Part shown: piece by piece, positions 17,164 to 23,703 of the stretch | Position numbering within the stretch: the stretch's first letter is position 1 | Layout of the letters: each line of letters begins with the position of its first letter | Source of the DNA: Streptomyces sp. JH34 | GTDB lineage: Bacteria; Actinomycetota; Actinomycetes; Streptomycetales; Streptomycetaceae | Direction of reading: 5' to 3' | Length of the DNA stretch: 64,000 nucleotides | NCBI RefSeq assembly: GCF_029428875.1 | Contig: NZ_JAJSOO010000001.1 | Span: 4,154,001-4,218,000 of the forward strand | Notes under the pieces: model-generated | The model's input: only the letters and a program-made list of their open reading frames with translations | Told to the model about the DNA's origin: nothing | Databases searched by the model: none | Program-made: the position numbers and the translations under genes

Positions 17164-18123
17164 ATGCACGCCGAAGGGACGACCACCGACGCGGCGCTCG
17201 TACAGCGCCTGCTCGCCGCGCAGTTCCCCGCCTGGGCAGGCCTTCCCGTCGAACGGGTCGGCTCCCACGGGACAGTCAACGCCATCTACCGGCTGGGGGC
17301 GGACCTGGCCGTGCGGCTGCCCCGCGCCGAGGGTGGTTCGCGGGACGTGGCGACGGAGCGCCGCTGGCTTCCCCGCCTCGCACGGGAGCTTCCCGTCCCC
17401 GTCCCCGCCCCGCTGGCCGAGGGGAGCCCCGCCGAGGGCTACCCGTGGTCCTGGTCGGTCTGCCGCTGGATCGGCGGGGACAACCCGGCCGCCTGCTCGG
17501 GGAGCGCCGAGTTCGCCGAGGACATCGCGGAGTTCGTCCTCGCGCTGCGCCGCGTCGACACCACGGACGGCCCGCCCGCCTACCGCAGTGAGCCCCTGAC
17601 CGCACGGGACCCCGCCACCCGGGCCGCGATCGACGCGCTCGACGGCGTCATCGACACGGCGACGGCGGCCACCGCATGGTCCGACGCCCTGCGCGCCCCA
17701 GCTCCGCAGGGCCCGCCCGTGTGGGTCCACGGAGACCTGCAGCCCGGCAACGTCCTGGTCTCGGGCGGCCGGCTCGGCGCGGTCATCGACTTCGGCTGCA
17801 TGGGGCTTTCCGACCCCGCGGTCGACCTGATCGCGGGCTGGTACCTGCTGTCGGCCGAGCCGAGGCGGATCTTCCGTACGCGGGTGGGTGCGGACCCGGC
17901 GACGTGGGCACGGGCACGGGCACGGGGCTGGGCCCTTTCGGTCGCGCTCATCGAGCTCTCGTACTACCGGACGTCGAATCCGGTGATGGCGTCGACCGCA
18001 GGTCAGGTGATCGGCGAGATCCTGGCGGAGGCGGAGGCGGAGGCGGAGGCGGAGGCGGAGGCGGGGTCAGGGTCAGGGGCAGGGGCAGGCGCAGGGTCGG
18101 GGTCGGCCGGCCGCGCGGGGTGA
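17164..18123 (+). CDS. aminoglycoside phosphotransferase (APH) family protein
   Basis: This is a 319-residue kinase-fold protein. The catalytic loop HGDLQPGN has H189, D191 and N196, and the metal-binding D209-F-G follows in GAVIDFGCMGLSDPAVDL. It belongs to the APH/choline-kinase superfamily; resistance activity is not implied, since most Streptomyces members have unknown small-molecule substrates. ATG 17164 (MHAEGTTTDAALVQRLL) is preferred; ATG 17155 is in frame three codons upstream. The last 30 residues are encoded by a GCGGAG microsatellite and by Gly/Ser/Ala repeats, which are not part of the fold. Confidence 0.9.
   Translation: MHAEGTTTDAALVQRLLAAQFPAWAGLPVERVGSHGTVNAIYRLGADLAVRLPRAEGGSRDVATERRWLPRLARELPVPVPAPLAEGSPAEGYPWSWSVCRWIGGDNPAACSGSAEFAEDIAEFVLALRRVDTTDGPPAYRSEPLTARDPATRAAIDALDGVIDTATAATAWSDALRAPAPQGPPVWVHGDLQPGNVLVSGGRLGAVIDFGCMGLSDPAVDLIAGWYLLSAEPRRIFRTRVGADPATWARARARGWALSVALIELSYYRTSNPVMASTAGQVIGEILAEAEAEAEAEAEAGSGSGAGAGAGSGSAGRAG
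18025..18060 (+). repeat. GCGGAG hexanucleotide microsatellite (six copies) inside a coding end
   Basis: Six exact copies of GCGGAG encode an (Ala-Glu)6 run at the end of the phosphotransferase gene, followed by degenerate GGGTCA/GGGGCA repeats to about 18105. The reading frame is unchanged by copy-number changes because the unit is 6 bp. Confidence 0.9.
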
Positions 18124-18142
18124 CCGCCGCCCCGGCCGTCGC

Positions 18143-19336
18143 TCAGCCGATGGCGGCTCGGACGGCCGAGATGTCCACCCGGTCGATTCCCTGGTCCAGG
18201 AAGGCGGCCAGGCCATGGCCCTCTTCCCTGACGGCTTCCTGCTCCCGGGCGGTGAGGGGGCGCAGGGGCCCGACGAGGAGCTTCCGGTCGTCCGTCGTCC
18301 AGGTGGCGGCGACGCGCCCGTCGACGAGCACGGCGAGCAGGCCCGCGACGGACAGCCCGAGGTGGGCGTCGTCGATGATGCGGCTGCGGTCCTGGTAGCC
18401 GAGGATCGCGTTGTCGAAGGCCGGGAGGAACCGGACGGGGGCGGGTGTGTCCGGAGACGGGCGGGGCGCGTCCGGCAGGTCGAGCAGCACCCGGCCGCGC
18501 TCGTCCCGGAAGGTGACCAGCTCGTCCCGGAGGGCCCGGACCGCGGCGGGGAGACCCGCCACACCGCTCCATGCGCGGATGTCGGCGGTGGCGGCGGGCC
18601 CGTAGGCGGCGAGGTAGCGGCGCACCAACTGCTGTCCGACCGGATCGTCGCCCACGTGGACCTCTTGGCCCTCCTCGCCCTTGGGCAGCGGGGTGAAGTC
18701 CCGTCCGAGCCAGGCGGTCAGGGGCAGGTTCCGTACACCGCTCCTCGTCTGCCACAGGCCGCGCGGGGGCAGTTGGGCCATCGGGACGAGGGCGGCGACG
18801 AGGAGTTCCCCCAAGGCGCGGCGGGGCGGGCCGGGCCAGCGGTCCCGCACGGCGTCGACGAGTTCCGCCATGGTGCGGGGCCGGTGGTCGGCCATGACCG
18901 TCCGCCCGGCCGCGGCGAGTTCGTCGAGGTCGATGCCGGCGAGCTCGCGCCGGTAGGTGGCGAGCACCCGCTGGCGCAGCATGGTGTCGTGACGGGCCCG
19001 CCAGGCGAGCGCGTCGTCGTCCGTGACCAGATGGATGGTGCGGCGCATCAGGTGGGTGCGCACGACATGCCGGTCCGTCAGCGCCCGGTCGAGCAACACG
19101 GGTCTGAAGGCGTGCACCCTCGACCACAGGCCGGTGAAGGGCTCCTGGGGTTCCTGGGCCTGCATGCCGCAGAGGTGCGCCACCACCTCCCCGACCGGCG
19201 CGGTGGTCCGGTCGAGGAGGTGCTGGCGGGCCAGGGTGGCGCGGTTGAGGGCACGTGGCCCGAGTACGGTCACGGGTCCGGGACGCCCTGGGGCGCTCGG
19301 CCCGGTGCCGGCACGCTCGAGCTGTCGCTTCGGCAC
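18143..19336 (-). CDS. winged helix DNA-binding domain-containing protein (HTH_42/AlkZ-like family)
   Basis: This is a 397-residue protein of the family that includes the DNA glycosylases AlkZ/YcaQ and many uncharacterised actinobacterial members. Visible blocks are LNRATLARQHLLDRT at the start, CGMQAQEPQEPFTGLWSRV, RTHLMRRTIHLVTDDD, and LPAFDNAILGYQDRSRII near the end. The AlkZ-type catalytic QxQ/QxD motif corresponds roughly to MQAQEP, so interstrand-crosslink repair is possible but not shown. GTG 19336 is chosen because GAGAGGGAG lies just upstream; the frame further upstream runs through low-complexity repeats. The gene is convergent with the phosphotransferase gene, 19 bp apart. Confidence 0.85.
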   Translation of the reverse strand: MPKRQLERAGTGPSAPGRPGPVTVLGPRALNRATLARQHLLDRTTAPVGEVVAHLCGMQAQEPQEPFTGLWSRVHAFRPVLLDRALTDRHVVRTHLMRRTIHLVTDDDALAWRARHDTMLRQRVLATYRRELAGIDLDELAAAGRTVMADHRPRTMAELVDAVRDRWPGPPRRALGELLVAALVPMAQLPPRGLWQTRSGVRNLPLTAWLGRDFTPLPKGEEGQEVHVGDDPVGQQLVRRYLAAYGPAATADIRAWSGVAGLPAAVRALRDELVTFRDERGRVLLDLPDAPRPSPDTPAPVRFLPAFDNAILGYQDRSRIIDDAHLGLSVAGLLAVLVDGRVAATWTTDDRKLLVGPLRPLTAREQEAVREEGHGLAAFLDQGIDRVDISAVRAAIG

Positions 19337-19384
19337 GGTGACTGTCTCCCTCTCGATTCGCTTCTGCCGGACCGCGTGCCGCGT

Positions 19385-19506
19385 GGGGGCGGGGCGTGCC
19401 GTGTGGGGCGTGGGGCGTGGCCGGTCGCGTGGGGGTGTGGCCGGTCGCCGGGCGCGCGTACTGCCTGACGCCTGCGGCCTGCCCGTCACGCCACGCCACG
19501 CCACGC
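19385..19506. repeat. G-rich tract and CACGC pentamer repeats upstream of the winged-helix gene
   Basis: On the plus strand, four G-runs (19385-19389, 19391-19394, 19405-19408, 19412-19415) meet the usual quadruplex-forming pattern. At 19487-19506 the pentamer CACGC is repeated four times. No gene is supported in the 200 bp between the winged-helix start and the VOC gene stop. Confidence 0.6.
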
Positions 19507-19539
19507 GCCCCGGCCGTTCCTGTGTTCCTAGGGGGAGGG

Positions 19540-19962
19540 TCAGCCGTTGTACGGGGCTGCCACGTCCAGGACCCAGGTCACGCCGAAGCGGTCGGTGAGC
19601 ATGCCGTACAGCGGTGCCCACTGCGATGACGCCAGGGGCTGGACCACCGTCGAGCCCGCTGCCAGTCTCTGCCACAGGGCGCTGATCTCGTCCTTCTCGT
19701 CGCCGCGCACGGAGACGAAGAACGGCCGGCTGCCCTGGTCCCAGGGCAGCGACGAGGGCACGTCGTAGGCCATGACGTGGAAGCCGTCATCGCCCACCAC
19801 CTCGCCCCACACCAGCCAGTCCGCCTCGTTCTCGTCCCGCACGCCGCCCGTGTCCTTGTACGTGACGGCGGTGACGCGCCCGCCGAAGACGGACCGGTAG
19901 TGCTCCAGCGCCGCACGTGCGTCGCCCCGGAAGTTCAGGTGGGTGGTTGTCGTGACGGACAT
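19540..19962 (-). CDS. VOC family protein (PhnB/glyoxalase-like)
   Basis: This is a 140-residue protein of the PhnB-type vicinal oxygen chelate superfamily. It has the opening HLNFRGDARAALEHYRSVFGGRV and the closing YGMLTDRFGVTWVLDVA. Members bind a small molecule or metal in a beta-barrel dimer; the substrate is unknown. AAGGAG precedes the ATG. It is divergent from a WYL-domain regulator; such regulators often control an adjacent VOC gene, so control by that protein is a reasonable inference. Confidence 0.9.
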   Translation of the reverse strand: MSVTTTTHLNFRGDARAALEHYRSVFGGRVTAVTYKDTGGVRDENEADWLVWGEVVGDDGFHVMAYDVPSSLPWDQGSRPFFVSVRGDEKDEISALWQRLAAGSTVVQPLASSQWAPLYGMLTDRFGVTWVLDVAAPYNG

Positions 19963-19980
19963 GATCTTCTCCTTGCCGGC

Positions 19981-20014
19981 TGTGTTCGCCTGCTGTGTTC
20001 GCCTGCTGTGTTCG
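19981..20014. repeat. 13-bp direct repeat (2.6 copies)
   Basis: The unit TGTGTTCGCCTGC occurs at 19981-19993 and 19994-20006, with eight more matching bases to 20014. It lies in the VOC gene's upstream region, just beyond its ribosome site. Confidence 0.85.
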
Positions 20015-20117
20015 TTGAGGCGTACCGCCGCAACGGTGAGGCCACGTGGGCGGCGGCCTCGTCGACCCCCGGGGCTGTGGCTCCCCGGCGGTCTCGTTCT
20101 TCACTCTTCCACCGGTA

Positions 20118-20136
20118 GAGGACAGGTTGTGTCCTC
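20118..20136. promoter_or_regulatory. inverted repeat operator of the WYL regulator
   Basis: GAGGACA (20118-20124) and TGTCCTC (20130-20136) form a perfect 7-bp dyad with a 5-bp spacer, 12 bp before the regulator's ATG and between the divergent genes. The position suggests autoregulation and control of the VOC gene. Confidence 0.5.
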
Positions 20137-20148
20137 CACTACGACAGA

Positions 20149-21261
20149 ATGGTGACCATGGCCCTGCAGAAGACGTCCTCACGGCTGCTTTCGCTGCTGT
20201 CGCTGCTCCAGGCGCACCGCGACTGGTCCGGTGACGACCTCGCCGACCGGCTCGACATCACCCCGCGCACGGTGCGCCGCGACATCGACCGGCTACGTGA
20301 ACTGGGCTACCCGATCCGCGCCTTCAAGGGGCCCTCCGGTGGCTACCGCCTGGACGCCGGCTCCCAACTGCCCCCGCTGCTGTTCGACGACGGACAGGCC
20401 GTCGCCCTGGCCCTGGCCCTCCAGTCCGCGGCGGGCAACGGCACGATCGGCGAGGACGCCGCACGTGCCCTGGCCACGGTCCGCCAGGTCATGCCGCCGC
20501 GCCTGCGCCGGCGCATCGACATGCTGCAGGTGACCGCCGTACGGACACCGGGCGACAGCGGCGCCTCCCCGGTGGACACGCGGGTCCTCGTGGAGTTGGG
20601 CCGCGTCATCCGCGCCCGCGAGGAGCTGCGGTTCGACTACGGCAACGACACCACGGCGGGCGACGACACCGCGGCGGGCAACGACACCACGGCCCGCGCC
20701 GATGCCACGGCCCGCCCCGACACCGCGGCCCGCGCCGACGCCACGGTTGACGTGGGTCCTGCCGTCCGCACCGGGCGACCCCGCCGGACGCAGCCGCACC
20801 ACCTCGTCACCTGGCGCGGCCACTGGTACCTGCTGGCCTGGGATCTCGACCGCGAGGACTGGCGGACCTTCCGCGTCGACCGCCTGCGTCCCCGCACCCC
20901 AACCGGCCCCCGCTTCACTCCACGCGAGCTCCCGGGCGGGGACGTGGCCGAGTTCGTCACCGGCCGATTCCGTGGGACGGACGGTTCGAGCGCCGAGTGG
21001 CCCTGCCGCGGGCAGGTCGTCCTCGACCTCCCCGCAGAAGACGTCGCCCCCTACGCACAGGAAGGAATCGTCGAGGAACTCGGCCCCGAACGCTGCCGTC
21101 TCACGCTCGGCTCCTGGTCGTGGACCGGCCTCGCAGCCACGCTCGGCCACTTCGGGACGACGATCCACGTCATCGGCCCCCCGGAACTGACCGAAGCCTT
21201 CGCCGAACTGGCCGCCCGTTACGCGGCCGCCGCGGCCTCCACCTCTGCGCTCACCCAGTGA
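20149..21261 (+). CDS. YafY-type transcriptional regulator (HTH + WYL domain)
   Basis: This is a 370-residue DNA-binding regulator. Residues 10-70 are a DeoR/HTH_11-type winged helix (LLSLLSLLQAHRDWSGDDLADRLDITPRTVRRDIDRL), and a WYL domain covers about residues 145-320 (HLVTWRGHWYLLAWDLDREDWRTFRVDRL). The WYL domain is interrupted near residues 165-200 by six copies of a 6-residue unit encoded by an 18-bp tandem repeat. The N- and C-terminal parts keep normal family spacing apart from this insert. ATG 20149 is used; ATG 20158 is an alternative. It probably controls itself and the divergent VOC gene through the dyad at 20118-20136. Confidence 0.9.
   Translation: MVTMALQKTSSRLLSLLSLLQAHRDWSGDDLADRLDITPRTVRRDIDRLRELGYPIRAFKGPSGGYRLDAGSQLPPLLFDDGQAVALALALQSAAGNGTIGEDAARALATVRQVMPPRLRRRIDMLQVTAVRTPGDSGASPVDTRVLVELGRVIRAREELRFDYGNDTTAGDDTAAGNDTTARADATARPDTAARADATVDVGPAVRTGRPRRTQPHHLVTWRGHWYLLAWDLDREDWRTFRVDRLRPRTPTGPRFTPRELPGGDVAEFVTGRFRGTDGSSAEWPCRGQVVLDLPAEDVAPYAQEGIVEELGPERCRLTLGSWSWTGLAATLGHFGTTIHVIGPPELTEAFAELAARYAAAAASTSALTQ
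20641..20748 (+). repeat. 18-bp tandem repeat (six copies) within the WYL regulator gene
   Basis: Six imperfect 18-bp units run from 20641 to 20748, the first being GGCAACGACACCACGGCG. The first three encode G-N/D-D-T-T/A-A and the last three R-A/P-D-A/T-T/A-A/V. The unit is a multiple of three, so the frame is kept. Confidence 0.9.
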
Positions 21262-21529
21262 TTTCGGACGTTGCCGCCCCGTTCGAACCCCGATCAGTGC
21301 CGTGGGAATGTCCTGAACAGCTTCTAGTTGAAATGGCTTCCCGTGCGCCGTCGACCGGGGACCGTATGGCAAAGTGTGCCGACAGCTCACGCCGACCGGA
21401 TCTCGCGAGGGAGTCCGGCCCGCGGCTGTTCCTCGGACTACGACCTCCTGCGACGCCGTCCGACGCCGGACTGTCGCATCCCGGGCGGGAACATCCCGCC
21501 GGTCGAGACCGAACGTGCAGGAGTACCCC

Positions 21530-21964
21530 GTGAACGGGAAGCGTCGTCGATTGCTGCTGGCCGCCGTTGATCCCATGCTCGAACCTGGGGAGCAGGTCGA
21601 GGTGGCGAGCATCGTCAACCTGAAGTCGGTGTCCGTGCGCCGTACCGCGGCGTTCGCGGTCGCCTCGGCGATCATGAGCGGCGGCGGAATGGCCATGGTT
21701 CCGGTGCCGACCCCCATGTACCTGGCGATGACCGGCCGCCGTATCTTCATCTTCCGCGCCAATCCGACGTTCGCCCGGCCGGAGGAGCACCTGATGACGA
21801 TTCCCCGCATCGGCCTGGTGCGCACAGAGGTCAAGGAGCGCGTGCTCAACTCGTCCTTCGTCGTTTCCTCGCCGGACCGCGAGCAGGGCCTGAAGATCGT
21901 GTTCCCGCTGCTCGGGCGGAAGGAACGGAACGCGATAACGGCGGCTCTGCCCCTGGCAGGATGA
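21530..21964 (+). CDS. conserved hypothetical protein
   Basis: This is a 144-residue protein starting at GTG (NGKRRRLLLAAVDPMLEPGEQVEVASIVNLKSVSV). It has a basic N-terminus, one hydrophobic helix near residues 42-62 (AAFAVASAIMSGGGMAMVPVPTPMYLAM), and a beta-rich C-terminal half (TGRRIFIFRA..RIGLVRTEVKERVLNSSFVV). The pattern recalls bacterial PH-like membrane-associated domains, but I do not assign a function. CAGGAG precedes the start. It is followed by a strong terminator. The 268 bp upstream hold no other supported gene. Confidence 0.75.
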   Translation: MNGKRRRLLLAAVDPMLEPGEQVEVASIVNLKSVSVRRTAAFAVASAIMSGGGMAMVPVPTPMYLAMTGRRIFIFRANPTFARPEEHLMTIPRIGLVRTEVKERVLNSSFVVSSPDREQGLKIVFPLLGRKERNAITAALPLAG

Positions 21965-22002
21965 CAGTCACCGACAGGCTTTCGCACGCGACGTGACCAC
22001 GC

Positions 22003-22047
22003 AGAAGGGCCAGCTCGAGAGGATCAAGCCTCCGAACTGGCCCTTCT
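22003..22047 (+). terminator. stem-loop terminator
   Basis: AGAAGGGCCAG (22003-22013) pairs perfectly with CTGGCCCTTCT (22037-22047), and the inner GAGG and CCTC can extend the fold. It lies 40 bp past the hypothetical gene's stop and only 4 bp before the tRNA-derived repeat, so it marks the original chromosomal sequence next to the attachment site. Confidence 0.75.
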
Positions 22048-22050
22048 GGC

Positions 22051-22078
22051 TGTGCCCCCGGCAGGATTCGAACCTGCG
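22051..22078 (-). repeat. att-like repeat: displaced 3' end of tRNA-Arg
   Basis: These 28 bases are identical to 23299-23326 and contain the T-arm and 3' acceptor strand of the tRNA, without the rest of the gene. The flanks differ at once on both sides. It is the outer attachment site of the element relic. Confidence 0.85.
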
Positions 22079-22178
22079 TCAGAACCGCGCGGCGAGCCCC
22101 TTGGTCCGGCTCATGCTGTCCTGTATCGGGCTGTCCGCTCACGCATCGCTCACGCGCTGCTGGCTGGCGGCGCGTGGG

Positions 22179-22745
22179 TCAGATCTGGCCGAGGTCGATC
22201 TCCACCGGGAAGGGGGCCGCTACCTTGAGGACGCCGGTGAACACGTCTCCGTCCCGGTAGGTCTTCGTTGCGGGGTCAAGAACGTAGGTGTACACGAGAG
22301 GTACGCCCGTCGCGGCCTGCTCGATTCGCCAGTAGAAGCCGATGCCTGCCTTGGCGTACTGGTCGACCTTCACGATCCGGTCGGTGGTCTCCGAGCCTGG
22401 CGACACCACCTCCGCGACCAGCAGCACGTGCTCAGGTCGGGTGGGCGTGATGTCGATCGTGTCTGCGCGGTACACAACGACATCCGGGCGGCGATTGGTG
22501 AGAGGGACATCCTGAAGCCGGACGTCGAAGTCCGTGTCGGCGTTCCAGTCCGGGCCCGCAGCGGCATCCAGGGCGTTCGCCAGAATCCGGGCCAGCCGGT
22601 TGTGCCGTTTGGACGCACTCGGACTCACTGTGATCATTCCGTCCACGATCTCGATGCCGGTGCACTGTTCCTCGGACCAGGACTCGTACTCCTTCACCGT
22701 GATCTGCTCATGCATCCACGCCGGGGCCACCATCTCGGCCGTCAC
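22179..22745 (-). CDS. Uma2 family endonuclease
   Basis: This is a 188-residue protein of the Uma2 (DUF820) group, which has a PD-(D/E)XK restriction-endonuclease-like fold. The motif residues are visible as D88 in RRPDVVVY, E112 in LLVAEVVSPGSE, and K126 with Y130 in RIVKVDQYAKAG. Uma2 genes are scattered in actinobacteria and cyanobacteria, and their targets are largely unknown. GTG 22745 is preferred because GGGAGGTG lies 5 bp before it. It appears intact although it sits inside the integrative-element relic, so it is the likely surviving cargo. No partner methylase or antitoxin is visible. Confidence 0.85.
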   Translation of the reverse strand: MTAEMVAPAWMHEQITVKEYESWSEEQCTGIEIVDGMITVSPSASKRHNRLARILANALDAAAGPDWNADTDFDVRLQDVPLTNRRPDVVVYRADTIDITPTRPEHVLLVAEVVSPGSETTDRIVKVDQYAKAGIGFYWRIEQAATGVPLVYTYVLDPATKTYRDGDVFTGVLKVAAPFPVEIDLGQI

Positions 22746-22928
22746 GAAGCACCTCCCGACACTATGCGGCGGGCCTGATCCCGCTTGATTCAGCGTACTG
22801 TCTGCCAGCTGCCCAGCGAGCTGATCCCGCTCACGCCCCTCCCCGTCGGCCGGCCTTCGATTTGCGAGTCCACGACGCTGAGGAACCAGCATGGTGGACT
22901 CACCGCCAGGGGCTCGGAACGGCGACGT

Positions 22929-23093
22929 GAAGCCGACCTGAAGGACATCCAGGAGATGCTTGCCACTCCTCGATCACCATCACGGGCCGACACGTACACG
23001 AGCCTGTTTCCCGAGGCCGACCCGGCGATAGCCGAGGCTGCGGCCCGGCTCGTACCGCGCACGCGTTCTCCCGGCGGGGAACACCGCTTCTGA
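22929..23093 (+). pseudogene. tyrosine recombinase (integrase) C-terminal remnant
   Basis: The frame reads DLKDIQEML, then a garbled stretch, then ADTYTSLFPEADPAIAEAAARLVPRTR. This is the C-terminal end of actinobacterial tyrosine integrases, including the nucleophile tyrosine in DTYTSL. Shifting the frame between about 22960 and 22982 restores GHSSITIT, the expected LGHSS box, so one base has been lost and one gained. Upstream of 22929 only fragments such as RVHD (near 22862-22873, another frame) remain. The gene lies directly beside the tRNA attachment site, where such integrases are normally found. Confidence 0.65.
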
Positions 23094-23298
23094 AGCGGAG
23101 GCTCCGCCCAACAAGGAGGCTCAGCCCGACAACAGGGAGAAGCCCAGCCGGAGTCTGAGTCGAATGATGCTGATCCGTTTGGAGAAACTCGGGAGGTCAA
23201 CTCTCCGTCCGCTCACGCAAACGGCCCCGGACGAGAAGTCCGAGGCCGAGTAGAGCCCTTCCCCAGGGGAGAAACCCCAGGTCAGAGCGGTAACGCGT

Positions 23299-23326
23299 TG
23301 TGCCCCCGGCAGGATTCGAACCTGCG
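23299..23326 (-). repeat. att-like repeat: 3' end of the complete tRNA-Arg
   Basis: This is the inner attachment-site copy, identical to 22051-22078. It supplies the T-arm and acceptor 3' strand of the functional tRNA-Arg(CCU). Confidence 0.85.
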
Positions 23327-23373
23327 ACACCCGCTTTAGGAGAGCGGTGCTCTATCCCCTGAGCTACGAAGGC
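23301..23373 (-). tRNA. tRNA-Arg (anticodon CCU)
   Basis: Read on the minus strand, the 73 nt fold into a standard cloverleaf. The acceptor stem is GCCUUCG with CGGGGGC (two G-U pairs), and the D-arm contains AGCUCAGGGGAUAGAGC. The anticodon stem CCGCU/AGCGG encloses loop CUCCUAA (anticodon CCU), and the T-arm is GCAGG-UUCGAAU-CCUGC. The discriminator base is A and CCA is not encoded. It decodes AGG, a rare codon in this GC-rich genome. Its 3' end is the insertion site of the element relic. Confidence 0.95.
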
Positions 23374-23703
23374 CGGGATACTGCCGGGCCGTGTGTCCGA
23401 GGACCGGGCAATCGCCGTGGTCTCGGACAGCTGGATCCCAGCAGTGTCGTCGTGGTGCGGCCGATGACGGCCGCCTCACCGGTGACAGTGTAGCGGGTGG
23501 CCGCTCGGGGCCCGGAGGGTTATAGGTGTCGTCGCGGGTGGGGCGGCCCGGCCTGTGCTCCGCCATCGATGAGGCTGGGCACAGGGGCGGGCGGATGCCG
23601 ATGCCGCCGGAATGGTGCGAGCCGCCGCGTGGGCTCCTTGACGGGGCCCAGGTGCGGGCATAGCGTCGCCGGGCCGCTGAGCCAGCACGTGGAGAGGCCG
23701 TTC
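23374..23703. other. intergenic region between tRNA-Arg and the acyl-CoA synthetase gene
   Basis: These 330 bp include the upstream (promoter) side of the minus-strand tRNA and the 5' region of the synthetase gene. No frame has convincing coding character and I see no repeat or strong hairpin. Confidence 0.5.

Larger units (their letters stand above)
22051..23326. mobile_element. relic of an integrative element inserted at tRNA-Arg(CCU)
   Basis: A 28-bp direct repeat bounds this segment: 22051-22078 duplicates 23299-23326, which is the 3' end of the complete tRNA-Arg gene. This is the footprint left when a tyrosine-integrase element inserts at a tRNA 3' end and restores it. Inside are a Uma2-family nuclease gene and, next to the tRNA, the decayed 3' end of an integrase gene. 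No replication, transfer or excision genes remain in about 1.2 kb, so the element is defective. The duplication and order are seen directly; the origin as an actinomycete integrative element or prophage is inferred. Confidence 0.75.

Noticed and set aside
16329..18123. ATP-grasp plus kinase-like neighbours as a RiPP or resistance cluster
   Set aside because: No precursor peptide, transporter or second modification enzyme is present, and the genes are divergent with generic domains.
22785..22928. Treating the whole 102-codon frame at 22785-23093 as an intact small protein
   Set aside because: Only its second half is recognisable, as an integrase end with frameshifts. The first half reads better in other frames, so an intact gene is not supported.
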